From Chelativorans sp. ZYF759 (GTDB taxonomy: Bacteria > Pseudomonadota > Alphaproteobacteria > Rhizobiales > Rhizobiaceae): 64,000 nt of DNA. The notes beneath the pieces are model-generated. The model made no database searches. It saw only the letters and a program-made list of their open reading frames with translations, and was not told the DNA's origin. Shown piece after piece: positions 24,245 through 34,232 of the stretch. The position numbers were made by a program, and so were the translations under genes. How positions within the stretch are numbered: the stretch's first letter is position 1; every line of letters starts with the position of its first letter. Location of the stretch: the NCBI RefSeq assembly GCF_012911015.1, contig NZ_WVVV01000020.1, positions 737 to 64,736 of the forward strand, read 5' to 3'.

Positions 24245-25435
24245 ATGACCGACAGGACCAAGGATTGGAAGCCGGCAACCGCTCTGGTGCATGGCGGCAC
24301 GCTGCGCTCCGGATTTGGCGAGACCTCCGAGGCGATTTTCCTCACCCAGGGCTTCGTCTACGAAAGCGGCGAAGCGGCGGAGGCGCGCTTTAAGGGCGAC
24401 GAACCGGGCTTCATCTACTCGCGCTATGCCAATCCCACCGTCGACATGTTCGAGAAGCGCATGTGCCTTCTGGAGGGCGCGGAGGACGCCCGTGCAACGG
24501 CTTCCGGTATGGCCGCGGTCTCGGCAGCGCTTTTGTGCGGCATCCGAGCCGGCGATCATGTGGTTGCAGCCCGCGCCCTGTTCGGCTCGTGCCGGTGGGT
24601 CGTGGAAAAGCTGATGCCGCAATATGGCGTCGAGACCACGCTCGTCGACGGTACACGCATGGAAGAATGGGAGCAGGCGGTCAGGCCGAACACCAAGCTG
24701 TTCTTCCTGGAGAGCCCCACGAACCCGACGCTTGAAGTGGTCGACGTCGCGGCGGTATCCCGTCTCGCCAATTCCGTCGGCGCGCGCGTCGTTGTCGACA
24801 ATGTCTTTGCCACGCCGCTGTTTCAGAAGCCGCTGGAACTGGGCGCCCATATCGTCGTCTATTCGGCGACCAAACACATTGACGGCCAGGGGCGTTGCCT
24901 GGGCGGTGTCATCCTGTCCGACAAGGCGTGGATCGACGAGAATCTGCACGACTACTATCGCCACACCGGCCCCGCCCTGTCGCCCTTCAATGCCTGGACG
25001 CTGCTCAAGGGGCTCGAGACTTTGCCGCTGCGGGTACGCCAGCAGACCCAAAGCGCGGCCGCCATCGCCGATCACCTCGCCGATCATCCGAAGATCGGGC
25101 GCGTCATCTATCCGGGCCGCAAGGACCATCCCCAGGCAGACATCGTGGCACGGCAGATGAGCGGTGGCTCGACCCTGATCTGCATGGAACTCAAGGGCGG
25201 CAAGGAGGCCGCCTTCGCCTTCCAGAACGCGCTCGAGATCGTGCGCATTTCCAATAATCTGGGCGACGCCAAGAGCCTCATCACGCATCCAGCCACCACG
25301 ACGCACAAGAATCTTGCAGAGGAAGCACGCATCGAACTCGGCATTAACCCCGGTACGTTGCGGCTTTCAGTGGGTCTGGAGGACGTCGGTGACCTTATCG
25401 ATGACCTCGATCGCGCCCTTGATCGTTCTGCTTAA
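24245..25435 (+). CDS. metZ: O-succinylhomoserine sulfhydrylase
   Basis: This 396-residue PLP enzyme makes homocysteine directly from O-succinylhomoserine and sulfide. Cys/Met-metabolism family motifs are present: YSRYANPTVDMFEKR, ATASGMAA, FLESPTNPTLEVVD, VVVDNVFATPLFQKPL, and YSATKHIDGQGR with the PLP lysine at residue 210. The C-terminal SKSLITHPATTTH variant (AKSLITHPATTTHKN) is typical. Control by the SAM-II riboswitch fits the methionine pathway. It stands as a single gene, with the sRNA next downstream. Confidence 0.95.
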   Translation: MTDRTKDWKPATALVHGGTLRSGFGETSEAIFLTQGFVYESGEAAEARFKGDEPGFIYSRYANPTVDMFEKRMCLLEGAEDARATASGMAAVSAALLCGIRAGDHVVAARALFGSCRWVVEKLMPQYGVETTLVDGTRMEEWEQAVRPNTKLFFLESPTNPTLEVVDVAAVSRLANSVGARVVVDNVFATPLFQKPLELGAHIVVYSATKHIDGQGRCLGGVILSDKAWIDENLHDYYRHTGPALSPFNAWTLLKGLETLPLRVRQQTQSAAAIADHLADHPKIGRVIYPGRKDHPQADIVARQMSGGSTLICMELKGGKEAAFAFQNALEIVRISNNLGDAKSLITHPATTTHKNLAEEARIELGINPGTLRLSVGLEDVGDLIDDLDRALDRSA

Positions 25436-25500
25436 TAACTGTTCACGATGCGACAATTGTGCGCTGCAAAAAACGCATAGGTGCCATGCACAACACAGCG

Positions 25501-25528
25501 TTGTGGGCACGCGGGGGAGAGGCTAGAT
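25501..25528 (+). promoter_or_regulatory. Probable promoter of the alpha-r14 sRNA
   Basis: A -35-like TTGTGG at 25501-25506 and a -10-like CTAGAT at 25523-25528 are 16 bases apart, and transcription would start near 25536, just before the first hairpin. An imperfect inverted repeat (CACAAC / GTTGTG, about 25490-25505) overlaps the -35 and might bind a regulator. Confidence 0.5.
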
Positions 25529-25535
25529 AAATACC

Positions 25536-25648
25536 CATGACGCATCTACCTCCTCCCAGATGCTGATTACCCGAATGCGGTGCACCTCCTCCCGCGCCGC
25601 ATTTGAGATCCAGCCCGCTGCCACCTCCTCCCGGCAGCGGGCTTTTTC
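25536..25648 (+). ncRNA. Alpha-r14 (SuhB-type) small regulatory RNA
   Basis: Three successive hairpins each present the loop ACCTCCTCCC, an anti-Shine-Dalgarno sequence. Their arms are GCATCT/AGATGC (25542-25563), AATGCGGTGC/GCGCCGCATT (25574-25603) and AGCCCGCTGCC/GGCAGCGGGCT (25612-25643). The last is followed by TTTTT and serves as terminator. This is the layout of the alpha-r14 family in rhizobia, trans-acting sRNAs that block ribosome binding on target mRNAs. A promoter (TTGTGG, 16 bases, CTAGAT at 25501-25528) sits just upstream. The 230-base gap between metZ and the next gene is explained by it. Confidence 0.92.
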
Positions 25649-25663
25649 TTTTTGCGCTCTTGC

Positions 25664-26269
25664 TCATCCGAATAGCCGTCGGGCCTCCAGTATGCGCCAG
25701 AACGCCGTCCAGAAGCACATGGCGGCGAACACCAATGCCAGCGGGGCGAATGATCCGGGAAAAAGGCAGAAGAGGACGAAGAACAGGATCGTTTCCGTTC
25801 CTTCGGCCAGTCCTGTCGTGAAGTAGATCGATTTCGGCCCGCGCACGCGTGTTTCCATGCCCAGCCGCGCAGCAATGGCCGAGAACGCCAGAAAACTGGC
25901 GCCGTTGACGTAGAAGGAAACCAGCAACACGGCGCCCGCCAGCGCGTTCGCCCCCGGCTCGGCCAGGATGAAACCAAGTGGAACCGCGCCGTAGATGGCG
26001 AAATCCAGCACGATGTCGAGATAGCCTCCGAGTTCAGTGGACCCCTTCAGCCGCGCGATGGCGCCGTCGAGGCCGTCTCCAAGACGGTTGAGAAGAAAGA
26101 GCGCCAGCCCGAGCACATACCATTCGAATGCGATGGCGGCGGCTGCGGCGAGGCCCAGGACCCATGAGGCTACTGTCACCTGGTTGGCTGTTATGCCGAT
26201 ACCCGCCAAGCGCTCTGCGGAATGCTCCATGAGCGGATCGATCCGCGATTTCGCCCAGCCGTCAAGCAT
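25664..26269 (-). CDS. CDP-alcohol phosphatidyltransferase family protein
   Basis: This 201-residue membrane enzyme carries the family signature [25 protein letters not shown] with its paired DG..AR and G...D...D aspartates, followed by five or six hydrophobic helices. Family members join a CDP-linked lipid or alcohol to a second alcohol during phospholipid synthesis. The exact product (for example phosphatidylglycerol phosphate or a phosphatidylinositol-like lipid) cannot be told. It is divergent from apaG and convergent with the sRNA. Confidence 0.88.
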   Translation of the reverse strand: MLDGWAKSRIDPLMEHSAERLAGIGITANQVTVASWVLGLAAAAAIAFEWYVLGLALFLLNRLGDGLDGAIARLKGSTELGGYLDIVLDFAIYGAVPLGFILAEPGANALAGAVLLVSFYVNGASFLAFSAIAARLGMETRVRGPKSIYFTTGLAEGTETILFFVLFCLFPGSFAPLALVFAAMCFWTAFWRILEARRLFG

Positions 26270-26416
26270 TGTTCATTCCCTTCGATCCGCTTCTATCTAC
26301 AGTCGTCGCGGGGGATCACACAGGGGCATCATGCGGAAGTCTGGTCACTTTCAGGAGACGGCCCGTTGACCGCAGGCGTTTGGTTGCCAAGATCAGATGG
26401 CGAAAGGCAGTTTGAC

Positions 26417-26809
26417 ATGTACAGCACCACCACACGCGGGATCGCCGTTGAGGTCGAATCCTTCTTCCTCGAGGACAGGTCCGATCCCGGCGAGGATCAC
26501 TATGTCTGGGGCTACCGAATCACCATCGCCAACAACTCCGACCAGGAAGTTCAGCTTCTGTCGCGATACTGGCGCATCACCGACGGACACGGACGCGTGG
26601 AGGAGGTGAAGGGCCCGGGCGTGGTTGGGGAGCAGCCCGAACTCGCGCCTGGTGACAGCTTCCAGTACACGTCCGGATGCCCTTTGAAGACCTCGTCCGG
26701 CATCATGGTGGGCAGCTACACCATGCGTACGGCTGGCGGTGAAATCTTCGACGTCGCCATTCCCGCTTTTTCGCTGGACCTGCCGGGCGCCAGGCGCTCC
26801 GTCAATTGA
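26417..26809 (+). CDS. apaG: ApaG protein
   Basis: The 130-residue protein matches the ApaG family, a fibronectin-III-like beta-sandwich. It has a start like [20 protein letters not shown], then [41 protein letters not shown], and [21 protein letters not shown]. ApaG has been linked to cobalt and magnesium efflux and to diadenosine tetraphosphate levels, but its biochemical role is unsettled. The ATG at 26417 gives the standard length. The longer open frame upstream is not supported. Confidence 0.95.
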   Translation: MYSTTTRGIAVEVESFFLEDRSDPGEDHYVWGYRITIANNSDQEVQLLSRYWRITDGHGRVEEVKGPGVVGEQPELAPGDSFQYTSGCPLKTSSGIMVGSYTMRTAGGEIFDVAIPAFSLDLPGARRSVN

Positions 26810-26815
26810 GGTCTG

Positions 26816-28075
26816 TCAGAGCGGGCGGGCGGGCATTCGCATTGCGGTGTAGGTCAGCAGCGCCGAGGCCGCGTAGATTACCGCAAAGGCGCCGTTAAGC
26901 CACAACACCATCTCCGCCTCGGCGGTAAAGAGCGTGAGGATCCAGGCGAGCAGGACAGCCTTCACGCCAGCCAGCAGCGCCAGGTTAAAGGCGCGGACGA
27001 GAGTCTGGCCGCGCGCATAGAGAAGCTCAGCGTGGTACTCGACGAGATTGCGCAGGCCCGGCACGAGCAGGGCCAGCAGCACCAGTGGCGCAGCTTGCGC
27101 GATATTGGCACCCAGCAGGCCGGGGCGGATGTGCAGGATGAGCGCCAGTGCCGAGATGCCGAGTGTCGAGACAGCGAAGACACCCACTTCGAGCAGCGCG
27201 CGTGTCGAAAGCGCAGATGCGCGGTCGGGCCGCTTCATGATCGATTGCACGAGCATCATCGAGAAAGTCCGGATGGGCACTGCGGTCAGATCGACCAGCC
27301 GCATGATGATGGCGTAGATGCCCGCGAGCTGCGCCCCGCCAAGCGCCAGCACCATCAGCTTGTCGAGTTCCATCTGGACGTAGAAGAGGATGTCGGACAG
27401 GCACACAGAGAGGGAGTCTCGCAGGTGCCGCAGGCAGAGTCGCGGTCGCAGCCTGAGCCTCTGGCGCGGCTGGAACGCAACCACCGCCAGCGCCAGCACG
27501 GCCGCGTTGGCCAGAAGATAGAGCAGCGCCCAATCGGCAAGCGTCTGGCTGGCCGAAAGCATCAGCGCCAGCGCGGCGAGCGCGCGCATGACCGTCCCGG
27601 CGACGACGAGGATCGCGCCGCGCCCGAACCTGCCCATTCCGTTATTGACGATAATCACGGCTTCCGTCGGCCGCCAGAGTAGTGCCTCGGCCCCAACGAT
27701 GAGCAGGAAGGTGAGGATCGCCATCTGTCCGGCGAAGACCAGCTCGAACATCGCGTAGGCCGCAATCGCCAGCACAGGCAGCGAAAGCAGCGACATGAAG
27801 AGAAAGCCGGCCGTATAGGTGCCGATGAGGGACGGGCGCACGGTCGCGATACGATAGAGCGGCGACACATAGCCGAACGACAATATGCGCGACAGCACCA
27901 CGCCGGTCGCAGATGCCGTCGCGAACAGGCCGAATTCGGCGATGGACAGCGTATTGGCAAGCACAACGAAATAGAGAAGCGAGAAGACGAGCCGTCCGCC
28001 CGACCCGCTGAGCGCGGCCAGGTAATCGCGGACGACCCGGCCCGGATTGGCGATAGCCTGCAGATTGAAGGCCAT
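26816..28075 (-). CDS. Lipopolysaccharide/exopolysaccharide flippase-like membrane protein
   Basis: This 419-residue protein has about 12 to 14 hydrophobic helices and the oligosaccharide-flippase (Wzx/RfbX, MOP exporter) composition. It includes an N-terminal LSGSGGRLVFSLLYFVVLANTLS and a mid-protein IYAIIMRLVDLTAVPIRTFS. Such proteins flip lipid-linked sugars across the inner membrane. It is divergent from the chain-length gene at 28264, which suggests shared control. No glycosyltransferase genes adjoin the pair, so other parts of the pathway lie elsewhere. Confidence 0.78.
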   Translation of the reverse strand: MAFNLQAIANPGRVVRDYLAALSGSGGRLVFSLLYFVVLANTLSIAEFGLFATASATGVVLSRILSFGYVSPLYRIATVRPSLIGTYTAGFLFMSLLSLPVLAIAAYAMFELVFAGQMAILTFLLIVGAEALLWRPTEAVIIVNNGMGRFGRGAILVVAGTVMRALAALALMLSASQTLADWALLYLLANAAVLALAVVAFQPRQRLRLRPRLCLRHLRDSLSVCLSDILFYVQMELDKLMVLALGGAQLAGIYAIIMRLVDLTAVPIRTFSMMLVQSIMKRPDRASALSTRALLEVGVFAVSTLGISALALILHIRPGLLGANIAQAAPLVLLALLVPGLRNLVEYHAELLYARGQTLVRAFNLALLAGVKAVLLAWILTLFTAEAEMVLWLNGAFAVIYAASALLTYTAMRMPARPL

Positions 28076-28263
28076 TGGCTGGCGCTACCTCGGCACAATG
28101 GTGAAGCTCAATCCGAGGTCTAGCGGAGAAAGCTTAACGCGCCGTTGGGTGAGCGATCGTTGGCGCAACCCCAGTTAACCTTTCATTTTCCATGCGCGTT
28201 TACATTCGCTTCAGGAATCGCGGCGCGTATGGCCCGCATGGGTTTTCCTTGGTGAGAGGCGTC

Positions 28264-30459
28264 ATGGCGTCGGATTACGGGCAAGGCAGGGGCTCGGGCT
28301 CCCTTCTTACGGTGGACGAAGCGCCGCCGCGCGCCGCGCCACGCGATCGTGTCGTGACGTCGCCCGTGCCCGCCCCGCCTGAGACCCCTTCGGCGCCAAT
28401 CGAAGCATCCTCCCCCGAGCCGCGGTCTTTGTGGTCCCGGCTTGCAGGACGGTGGAGACCGTCCGGGAACGCTCCCAAGGAAAGCGCGCGTGCGGAGGAG
28501 GTCCCAGCCAAGCCCTCCCGCCCTATGTCGGCTCCTGTCCCGCAGACGTCAGAGGACCACCTCGATCACCAGGAATTGAACCCGGCGAAGGGCCGCGCGA
28601 GCGAGCCTGTCCGACGCGCCGAACGGCGGCGCGATCCTGAACCCAGCCGTATGCGCGGCCAGGCAGTCTGGCGCCCCCTGGTCGACCCGGCGGCGGTTAT
28701 CGGGGAGGTCTGGCGGTCCAAGGGGCTCATTATCGGCTGTGCCATTCTGGGCACGGTGCTGGGAATCGCGGTCGCGCTGTCGACACCTCGTGCCTATTAT
28801 GCTGCCACTGACATCCTCATCGATCCGCGCGAATGGACCGTGCTTGATCGCGATGCCGGTCGCGGCGGTCTCCAGGCCGATGCCGCACTGGCCATGATCG
28901 AGAACCAGATCCGGGTGATGACATCACGCCCCGTCCTGCGTGAGACCGTTGACCGGCTAAACCTCACCGCCGATCAGGAATTCAACGGCCAGGGATCGGC
29001 AGGCATTTCGCCGATGGCTCTGTTGGATGCGCTGAGAAGCCTTCTTTCGTCCGCAGGCGTAGCCGGAGAGGATAGCCGTGAAGCGATCGCCATCGTCAAT
29101 CTCGGTCGAGCCCTGAGCGTCAGCCGCGGCGGTCGAACCTTCGTCGTCAGTGTCGGCGTCCTTTCCAACGACCCGGAAAAATCCGCCCTGATCGCCAACA
29201 CGCTTACCGATGTATATCTCGACGCTTCCGCCCGCATTCAGGCCGGGTCGACGGGCCGTGCGGCCGACGAACTCACCGCCCGGCTGGACGAGTTGCGCCT
29301 CGGCGTCGAACAGGCCGAACGTGCGGTCGAAACCTTCAAGGCCGAGAATCAGATCATCGACGCCCAGGGTCGGCTCATTACCGATGACGAGATCACCCGG
29401 CTGAACGACCAGCTGTCCCAGGCTCGTGCGCGAACCGTTGAATTGCGTGCCCGCGCCCAGTCCGCCCGCGACCTGGATGTACAGGCGGTGGTCAACGGTT
29501 CCTTGCCGGAACAGATTGCCTCCGGCTCGATAGCCGAACTGCGAGCCCAATACACGAACCTCCAGCTGTCGGGCGACCGGCTCGCGGTGCGATTGGGGCC
29601 GCGGCATCCCGAACAACTCGCCATCCAGGCGCAGCTTCGCGGCGCCGAACAGCAGATACGCACCGAACTGTCGCGGATCGTCGCATCGCTGCAGGTTGAT
29701 CTCAGCCGCGCGCAGCAGCAGGAACAGGAACTGTCCACCGAACTCAACCGGCTCAAGCTCCGTCAGGGAGATCTCGGCAACGAGCTCGTCACATTGCGCG
29801 AACTCGAGCGCGAGGCAGCAGCCAAGCGTGCCGTCTACGAAGCCTTCCTCCTGCGCGCTCGCGAGACCGGCGAGCAACGCGAACTCAACACGGCCAACGT
29901 GGCAATCATCTCGGAGGCGGTGCCGCCCTTGCTGCCGAGCGGCGTGTCGCGCGCCGTGATCAGCGCGGGCGGGCTGGTCTTCGGCCTACTGCTGGGTATC
30001 GGATTCGCCGGTGCCCGTGGCGCGTGGATCGGCTGGCAGAACCCGCCCCGGCATACGCACGACGAGCGCGCCGATGACCGCGTTGCCCTCGCAGCCGCGG
30101 AAGAAGCAGGCGGACCCCAGGGTGCGGGCCGACCCTTCCCCGCTGACGGGTGGACCCCCGACACCCACGGCTATACTTCGTCGCGCCATGCGCCAGACGC
30201 GGCACGACGTACCTATCCGCCAACGGCGCACCCCCCGGCTGCTGACCCGGCGATTGCCCGCAGCACCTATCCCGTGGGTTCTTACCGAAGCCGGCAGCAA
30301 GACCGGCATTCGTCGGAACCGCTTGGCAAGACGACTGACATTCCGCAAGAGCGCGAGGCGGAGAGCTTCGACGACATTCGCGAAGGTCTGCGCGAGTGCC
30401 GCGAAGCCATCGAGCAATTGGCCCGTCAGCGTGCCGATCGCAGCCGCTACGGCACATGA
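28264..30459 (+). CDS. GumC/Wzz-family polysaccharide chain-length protein without kinase domain
   Basis: The 731-residue protein starts with a disordered Pro/Ser-rich head of about 120 residues. A first membrane helix follows (KGLIIGCAILGTVLGIAVAL), then a long periplasmic coiled coil, the Wzz-type RLGPRHPEQLAIQAQL segment, and a second membrane helix (GGLVFGLLLGIGFAGARG). It ends in a hydrophilic tail of about 140 residues. There is no Walker-type tyrosine-kinase domain, so it is the GumC-like form. It probably sets polymer length in exopolysaccharide export. GAGAGG precedes the ATG at 28264. An upstream ATG at 28192 is less likely. Confidence 0.8.
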   Translation: MASDYGQGRGSGSLLTVDEAPPRAAPRDRVVTSPVPAPPETPSAPIEASSPEPRSLWSRLAGRWRPSGNAPKESARAEEVPAKPSRPMSAPVPQTSEDHLDHQELNPAKGRASEPVRRAERRRDPEPSRMRGQAVWRPLVDPAAVIGEVWRSKGLIIGCAILGTVLGIAVALSTPRAYYAATDILIDPREWTVLDRDAGRGGLQADAALAMIENQIRVMTSRPVLRETVDRLNLTADQEFNGQGSAGISPMALLDALRSLLSSAGVAGEDSREAIAIVNLGRALSVSRGGRTFVVSVGVLSNDPEKSALIANTLTDVYLDASARIQAGSTGRAADELTARLDELRLGVEQAERAVETFKAENQIIDAQGRLITDDEITRLNDQLSQARARTVELRARAQSARDLDVQAVVNGSLPEQIASGSIAELRAQYTNLQLSGDRLAVRLGPRHPEQLAIQAQLRGAEQQIRTELSRIVASLQVDLSRAQQQEQELSTELNRLKLRQGDLGNELVTLRELEREAAAKRAVYEAFLLRARETGEQRELNTANVAIISEAVPPLLPSGVSRAVISAGGLVFGLLLGIGFAGARGAWIGWQNPPRHTHDERADDRVALAAAEEAGGPQGAGRPFPADGWTPDTHGYTSSRHAPDAARRTYPPTAHPPAADPAIARSTYPVGSYRSRQQDRHSSEPLGKTTDIPQEREAESFDDIREGLRECREAIEQLARQRADRSRYGT

Positions 30460-30559
30460 ATTTTCGTCATCGCGCCATAGGAAGGCGCGAACGCGGGATT
30501 GTATACAGCTCGTTCGACCATTATGCAGCCCTTGAACATCTGTAGATGGAAGGGTTGAG

Positions 30560-31459
30560 ATGGCTGAGATTCTGGATGGCAAGGCAGTGGCGGGCGAGGT
30601 CGTGGCGACCGTCAAGCAAGCTGCCGCGGAACTGATCTCCGAGACCGGTGTGACACCTGGCATCGCGGTGGTCATCGTCGGCAAGGACCCCGCGAGCCAG
30701 GTCTACGTTTCCTCGAAATCGCGCAAGGCCAAGGAATGCGGTTTCCATTCCGTTCAGCACGAACTGGGCGAGGATACGTCCGAGGACGAATTGCTGGGGC
30801 TGATCGACGAACTCAATCGCGACGATGCCATCCATGGCATTCTTGTGCAGCTTCCGTTGCCCGACCACATCGATTCCGGACGAGTCATACAGACGATCGC
30901 CCCGGACAAGGATGTCGACGGCTTCCACTTCATCAATGTGGGCAGGCTTGGCACGGGCGAGTTGGCGAGTGCCTTCGTGCCCTGTACCCCCGCCGGTTCC
31001 ATGCTGCTTGTCGAGCGCGTGCGCGGGACCGACCTGTCCGGCCTGAGCGCCGTCGTGGTCGGTCGTTCCAACATCGTTGGCAAGCCCATGGCCCATCTTC
31101 TCCTGGCGGCAAACGCCACCGTCACCATCGCGCATTCGCGCACGAAGGATCTACCGGGTCTTTGCGCGACGGCAGATATTCTTGTCGCTGCCGTCGGTCG
31201 CCCGGAGATGGTCAAGGGCGACTGGATCAAACCTGGCGCCACCGTCATCGACGTCGGCATCAACCGCATTCCGGCCCCCGAGAAGGGGGAGGGGAAGACA
31301 AGGCTGGTTGGCGATGTGGCCTATGAGGAGGCTGCGGCCAAGGCGGGTGCGATCACGCCGGTCCCCGGCGGCGTCGGCCCCATGACGATCGCCATGCTGA
31401 TGGCCAACACGCTGGTCTCTGCCTGCCGCACTGCCGGGCGCGAGCCGCCCAAGTTCTAG
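30560..31459 (+). CDS. folD: Bifunctional methylenetetrahydrofolate dehydrogenase/cyclohydrolase
   Basis: FolD interconverts 5,10-methylene-THF and 10-formyl-THF with NADP. The 299-residue protein has [14 protein letters not shown] with the catalytic Lys, [26 protein letters not shown], the NADP-binding [18 protein letters not shown] and the C-terminal [18 protein letters not shown]. Length and motifs match well. GGAAGGG lies before the ATG. It is convergent with the SLC13 permease gene, only one base apart. Confidence 0.97.
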   Translation: MAEILDGKAVAGEVVATVKQAAAELISETGVTPGIAVVIVGKDPASQVYVSSKSRKAKECGFHSVQHELGEDTSEDELLGLIDELNRDDAIHGILVQLPLPDHIDSGRVIQTIAPDKDVDGFHFINVGRLGTGELASAFVPCTPAGSMLLVERVRGTDLSGLSAVVVGRSNIVGKPMAHLLLAANATVTIAHSRTKDLPGLCATADILVAAVGRPEMVKGDWIKPGATVIDVGINRIPAPEKGEGKTRLVGDVAYEEAAAKAGAITPVPGGVGPMTIAMLMANTLVSACRTAGREPPKF

Positions 31460-31460
31460 G

Positions 31461-33242
31461 CTAGAGCGGCCAGACGAACAGGATTGTGGGCACCGCCACG
31501 ACGATGATCAGGATTTCCAGCGGCAGGCCCATGCGCCAGTAGTCGCCAAAGCGATAGCCGCCGGGTCCCATGATGATCGTATTGTTCTGGTGCCCGATCG
31601 GCGTCAGGAAGGCGCAGGAGGCTGCCACCGCGACCCCCATCAGGAAGGGATCGGGCGAGACCTGCAGCGCGTCTGCGATGTTGATCGAGATCGGGGCGGC
31701 CACCAGCGCCGTGGCGACGTTGTTCAGGAAGTCCGACATCGTCATGGTCACCACCATGACCAGCGCCAGGATGGCCCAGGGCGGCAGATCGGACGAAACC
31801 GCAAGCACGGACTGGGCGATCAGCAGCGTGCCACCGGACTCTTCCAGCGCAACGCCGATGGGAATGAGCGATGCCAGGAGCACGATGACGGGCCAGTCGA
31901 CCGCCTCGTAGACCTCCCGTGGTCCCACGATGTTGAAGATCGCGTAGAGGCCAACCGCCACGGCCAGGGCGATCGGCAACGAGGTCAGCCCCATCACGGC
32001 CGCGGCCACCGCGGCGAGGAAGACGCCGATCGTCAGAAGCGCCTTGTGGCGCTGGATCACCGGATGGCGACCCTGTTCGATCGGCCACAGCCCGAACCAC
32101 TCGACCGATTGGGCGACCCGGGCTTCCGGGCCGAGCAGGAGCACCACGTCGCCGGCCTTGATCGACAGATTTCGCACGCGCTGGCGGAAGCGCCTGCCCT
32201 GTCGCGACAGGCCGAGCAGCGTGACCCCGCGCCGCTGGATCAGCCGCAGATCGTGTGCGGTGCGGCCGATCATGCGCGATTCATGGGGCACCACGGCTTC
32301 CACCAGTGTCATGGATTTCCCGGTCAGCCCGCCATGCGCGTCCTGTCCAGGAGCGCTCAGTTGGGCCGCGCCGATGAAGGCCTCGATGGACTTGGTGTTG
32401 CCTTCCAGAACGAGAAAATCGTTCTTGCGGATTTCCTCGCCGGCGGCAAAGCCGTTCAGCCTCCTGCCGCGCCTGACGATCCCGAGAATGGAAACGTCGT
32501 TGTCATCGCCCAGTTCATAGAGATCTCGCGGCCGCTGGCCGATGCTCTTGGAATCCTCCGGCACCTTGGCTTCCGCCACGAAGCGTTCGGTGTCGGAATT
32601 CTCGCCACCGGCATTGTTCTTGCGGCTGACGGGGATGAGGCGCCAGCCGACTGTCGCCACGAAGATGATGCCGGCCAGCGCGCAGACGAGACCCACCGGC
32701 GTGAAATCGAACATGCCGAAGGGTTCGCCGACGGCGCGCTCGCGGATCTGCGCGACGACGATATTGGGCGGCGTGCCGATCATGGTGATCATTCCGCCGA
32801 GGATCGCCGCGAAGGACAAAGGCATCAGCGACAGAGCCACGGCGCGCTTGGCTTTCTTGGCCGCATCCATGTCGATGGTCATCAGGACGGCGAGTGCGGC
32901 GACGTTGTTGATGACGGCCGACAGGCCCGCCCCCACCAGCGACATGATGCCGATATGGGCCGGCAGGCTTCGATCGGCCGACACGACGTAGCGCGCGATG
33001 AATTCCACCGAACCCGACGACAGCAACGCGCGCGAGACGATCAGCACCAGGGCGATGATCACCACGGCCGGATTGCCGAAGCCCATGAAGGCTTCGTCGG
33101 CGGGCACCACGCCGGCCAGCACCGCGACGATCAGGGCCCCGAAAGCCACGAGGTCGAAGCGTACGCGACCCCAGATGAGGAGTGCGAATACCCCGCCTAT
33201 CAGCGCGAAGAGAAAACCCTGCTCGAACGTCATGCGTGCCAT
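31461..33242 (-). CDS. SLC13 family permease with two internal TrkA-C domains
   Basis: This roughly 593-residue protein has two hydrophobic halves, each like the DASS/SLC13 anion transporter fold (for example IITMIGTPPNIVVAQ and LTPIGHQNNTIIMGPGGYRF). Between them lie two TrkA-C (RCK_C) regulatory domains at about residues 200-370. The SNT/SGHQN signature near the C-terminus marks sodium-coupled carboxylate or sulfate transport. The substrate is uncertain. The ATG at 33242 (MARMTFEQG) follows GGGGG. The longer frame starting at TTG was not used. Confidence 0.85.
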   Translation of the reverse strand: MARMTFEQGFLFALIGGVFALLIWGRVRFDLVAFGALIVAVLAGVVPADEAFMGFGNPAVVIIALVLIVSRALLSSGSVEFIARYVVSADRSLPAHIGIMSLVGAGLSAVINNVAALAVLMTIDMDAAKKAKRAVALSLMPLSFAAILGGMITMIGTPPNIVVAQIRERAVGEPFGMFDFTPVGLVCALAGIIFVATVGWRLIPVSRKNNAGGENSDTERFVAEAKVPEDSKSIGQRPRDLYELGDDNDVSILGIVRRGRRLNGFAAGEEIRKNDFLVLEGNTKSIEAFIGAAQLSAPGQDAHGGLTGKSMTLVEAVVPHESRMIGRTAHDLRLIQRRGVTLLGLSRQGRRFRQRVRNLSIKAGDVVLLLGPEARVAQSVEWFGLWPIEQGRHPVIQRHKALLTIGVFLAAVAAAVMGLTSLPIALAVAVGLYAIFNIVGPREVYEAVDWPVIVLLASLIPIGVALEESGGTLLIAQSVLAVSSDLPPWAILALVMVVTMTMSDFLNNVATALVAAPISINIADALQVSPDPFLMGVAVAASCAFLTPIGHQNNTIIMGPGGYRFGDYWRMGLPLEILIIVVAVPTILFVWPL

Positions 33243-33306
33243 CGCCCCCGTATCGGCGCACAACGCCGCCGCTGCCGTCCGCGTTCCCGGGCCAACGCGC
33301 TATTTC

Positions 33307-34056
33307 TCAGATGCAGCGGCCGCCGTCGACTTCCAGCGCGACGCCTGTGATGAAGGCCGCCTCGTCCGATGCCAACCACAAGGCCGCATTGGCGATGTCG
33401 AGCGGGGTTGAAAGCCTGCCGAGCGGGATGGAGGCCCTGAACAGCGCCCGCTTCTCGGGCGTGTCCTCGCCCATGAAGGAAGCCAGCATGCCGGTCTCGC
33501 CGGCAACCGGGCACAGGCAGTTGACGCGGATGTTCCGGGGCGCCAGTTCCACTGCCATCGACTTGGTGGCCGTCACCGTCCAGCCCTTGGAGGCGTTGTA
33601 CCAGGTCAGGCCAGGTCGCGGTCGCAGTGCCGCAGTCGATGCGGTGGTGATGATGGATCCGCCGCCCTGGGCCTCCATGACCGGCACCACGGCCCGGGTG
33701 GCGTGGTAGATCGCCTTCATGTTGACGTTGTAGATGCGGTCGAAGGTTTCCTCGTCGACCTCGCTCAGCGGGCCGTTGAGGTGGGTGTAGCCGGCATTGT
33801 TGATCATGATGTCGAGCCGGCCGAAATTGTCGGTCGCAGCCTTGACCATGGCGTCCGTGTCTTCACGGCTGGAGACGTCCGCGCCAATGGCAATCGCGCT
33901 AGCACCGATCTGCGCCGCTACCGCTTTGGCCCCGTCGGCATTGAGGTCCGCCACGACGACCTTGGCGCCTTCCTGTGCAAAACGGGCCGCAATGCCCGCG
34001 CCGAAACCCGATGCTCCTCCGGTCACGATTGCGACCTTGCCCTGCAGTCGATCCAC
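33307..34056 (-). CDS. SDR family oxidoreductase
   Basis: The 249-residue protein has every classic SDR motif: TGGASGFGAGIA (cofactor loop), NNAGYTH, Ser in ITTASTAALRPRPG, and the catalytic YNASK, ending with LEVDGGRCI. Classical SDRs reduce or oxidise alcohols and sugars with NAD(P). The substrate is unknown. It is separate from the permease gene by about 65 bases and reads in the same direction. Confidence 0.92.
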   Translation of the reverse strand: MDRLQGKVAIVTGGASGFGAGIAARFAQEGAKVVVADLNADGAKAVAAQIGASAIAIGADVSSREDTDAMVKAATDNFGRLDIMINNAGYTHLNGPLSEVDEETFDRIYNVNMKAIYHATRAVVPVMEAQGGGSIITTASTAALRPRPGLTWYNASKGWTVTATKSMAVELAPRNIRVNCLCPVAGETGMLASFMGEDTPEKRALFRASIPLGRLSTPLDIANAALWLASDEAAFITGVALEVDGGRCI

Positions 34057-34232
34057 GCCGCTCTCCTTCGATGCTTTTGATCGAAGGCCTATTAGACCAA
34101 GCGCTGGTTCTTGTCGTCCCCCAACTCAAGGGCGGCTGGGTGGACTTGAGCCTAGCTCGTACAAGGGGGAGGAGTAACTGGGCCTCTCGGGGGACCAGCA
34201 AGTGGCGGCCGACCTTTGCCGGCCGCGGCCGA

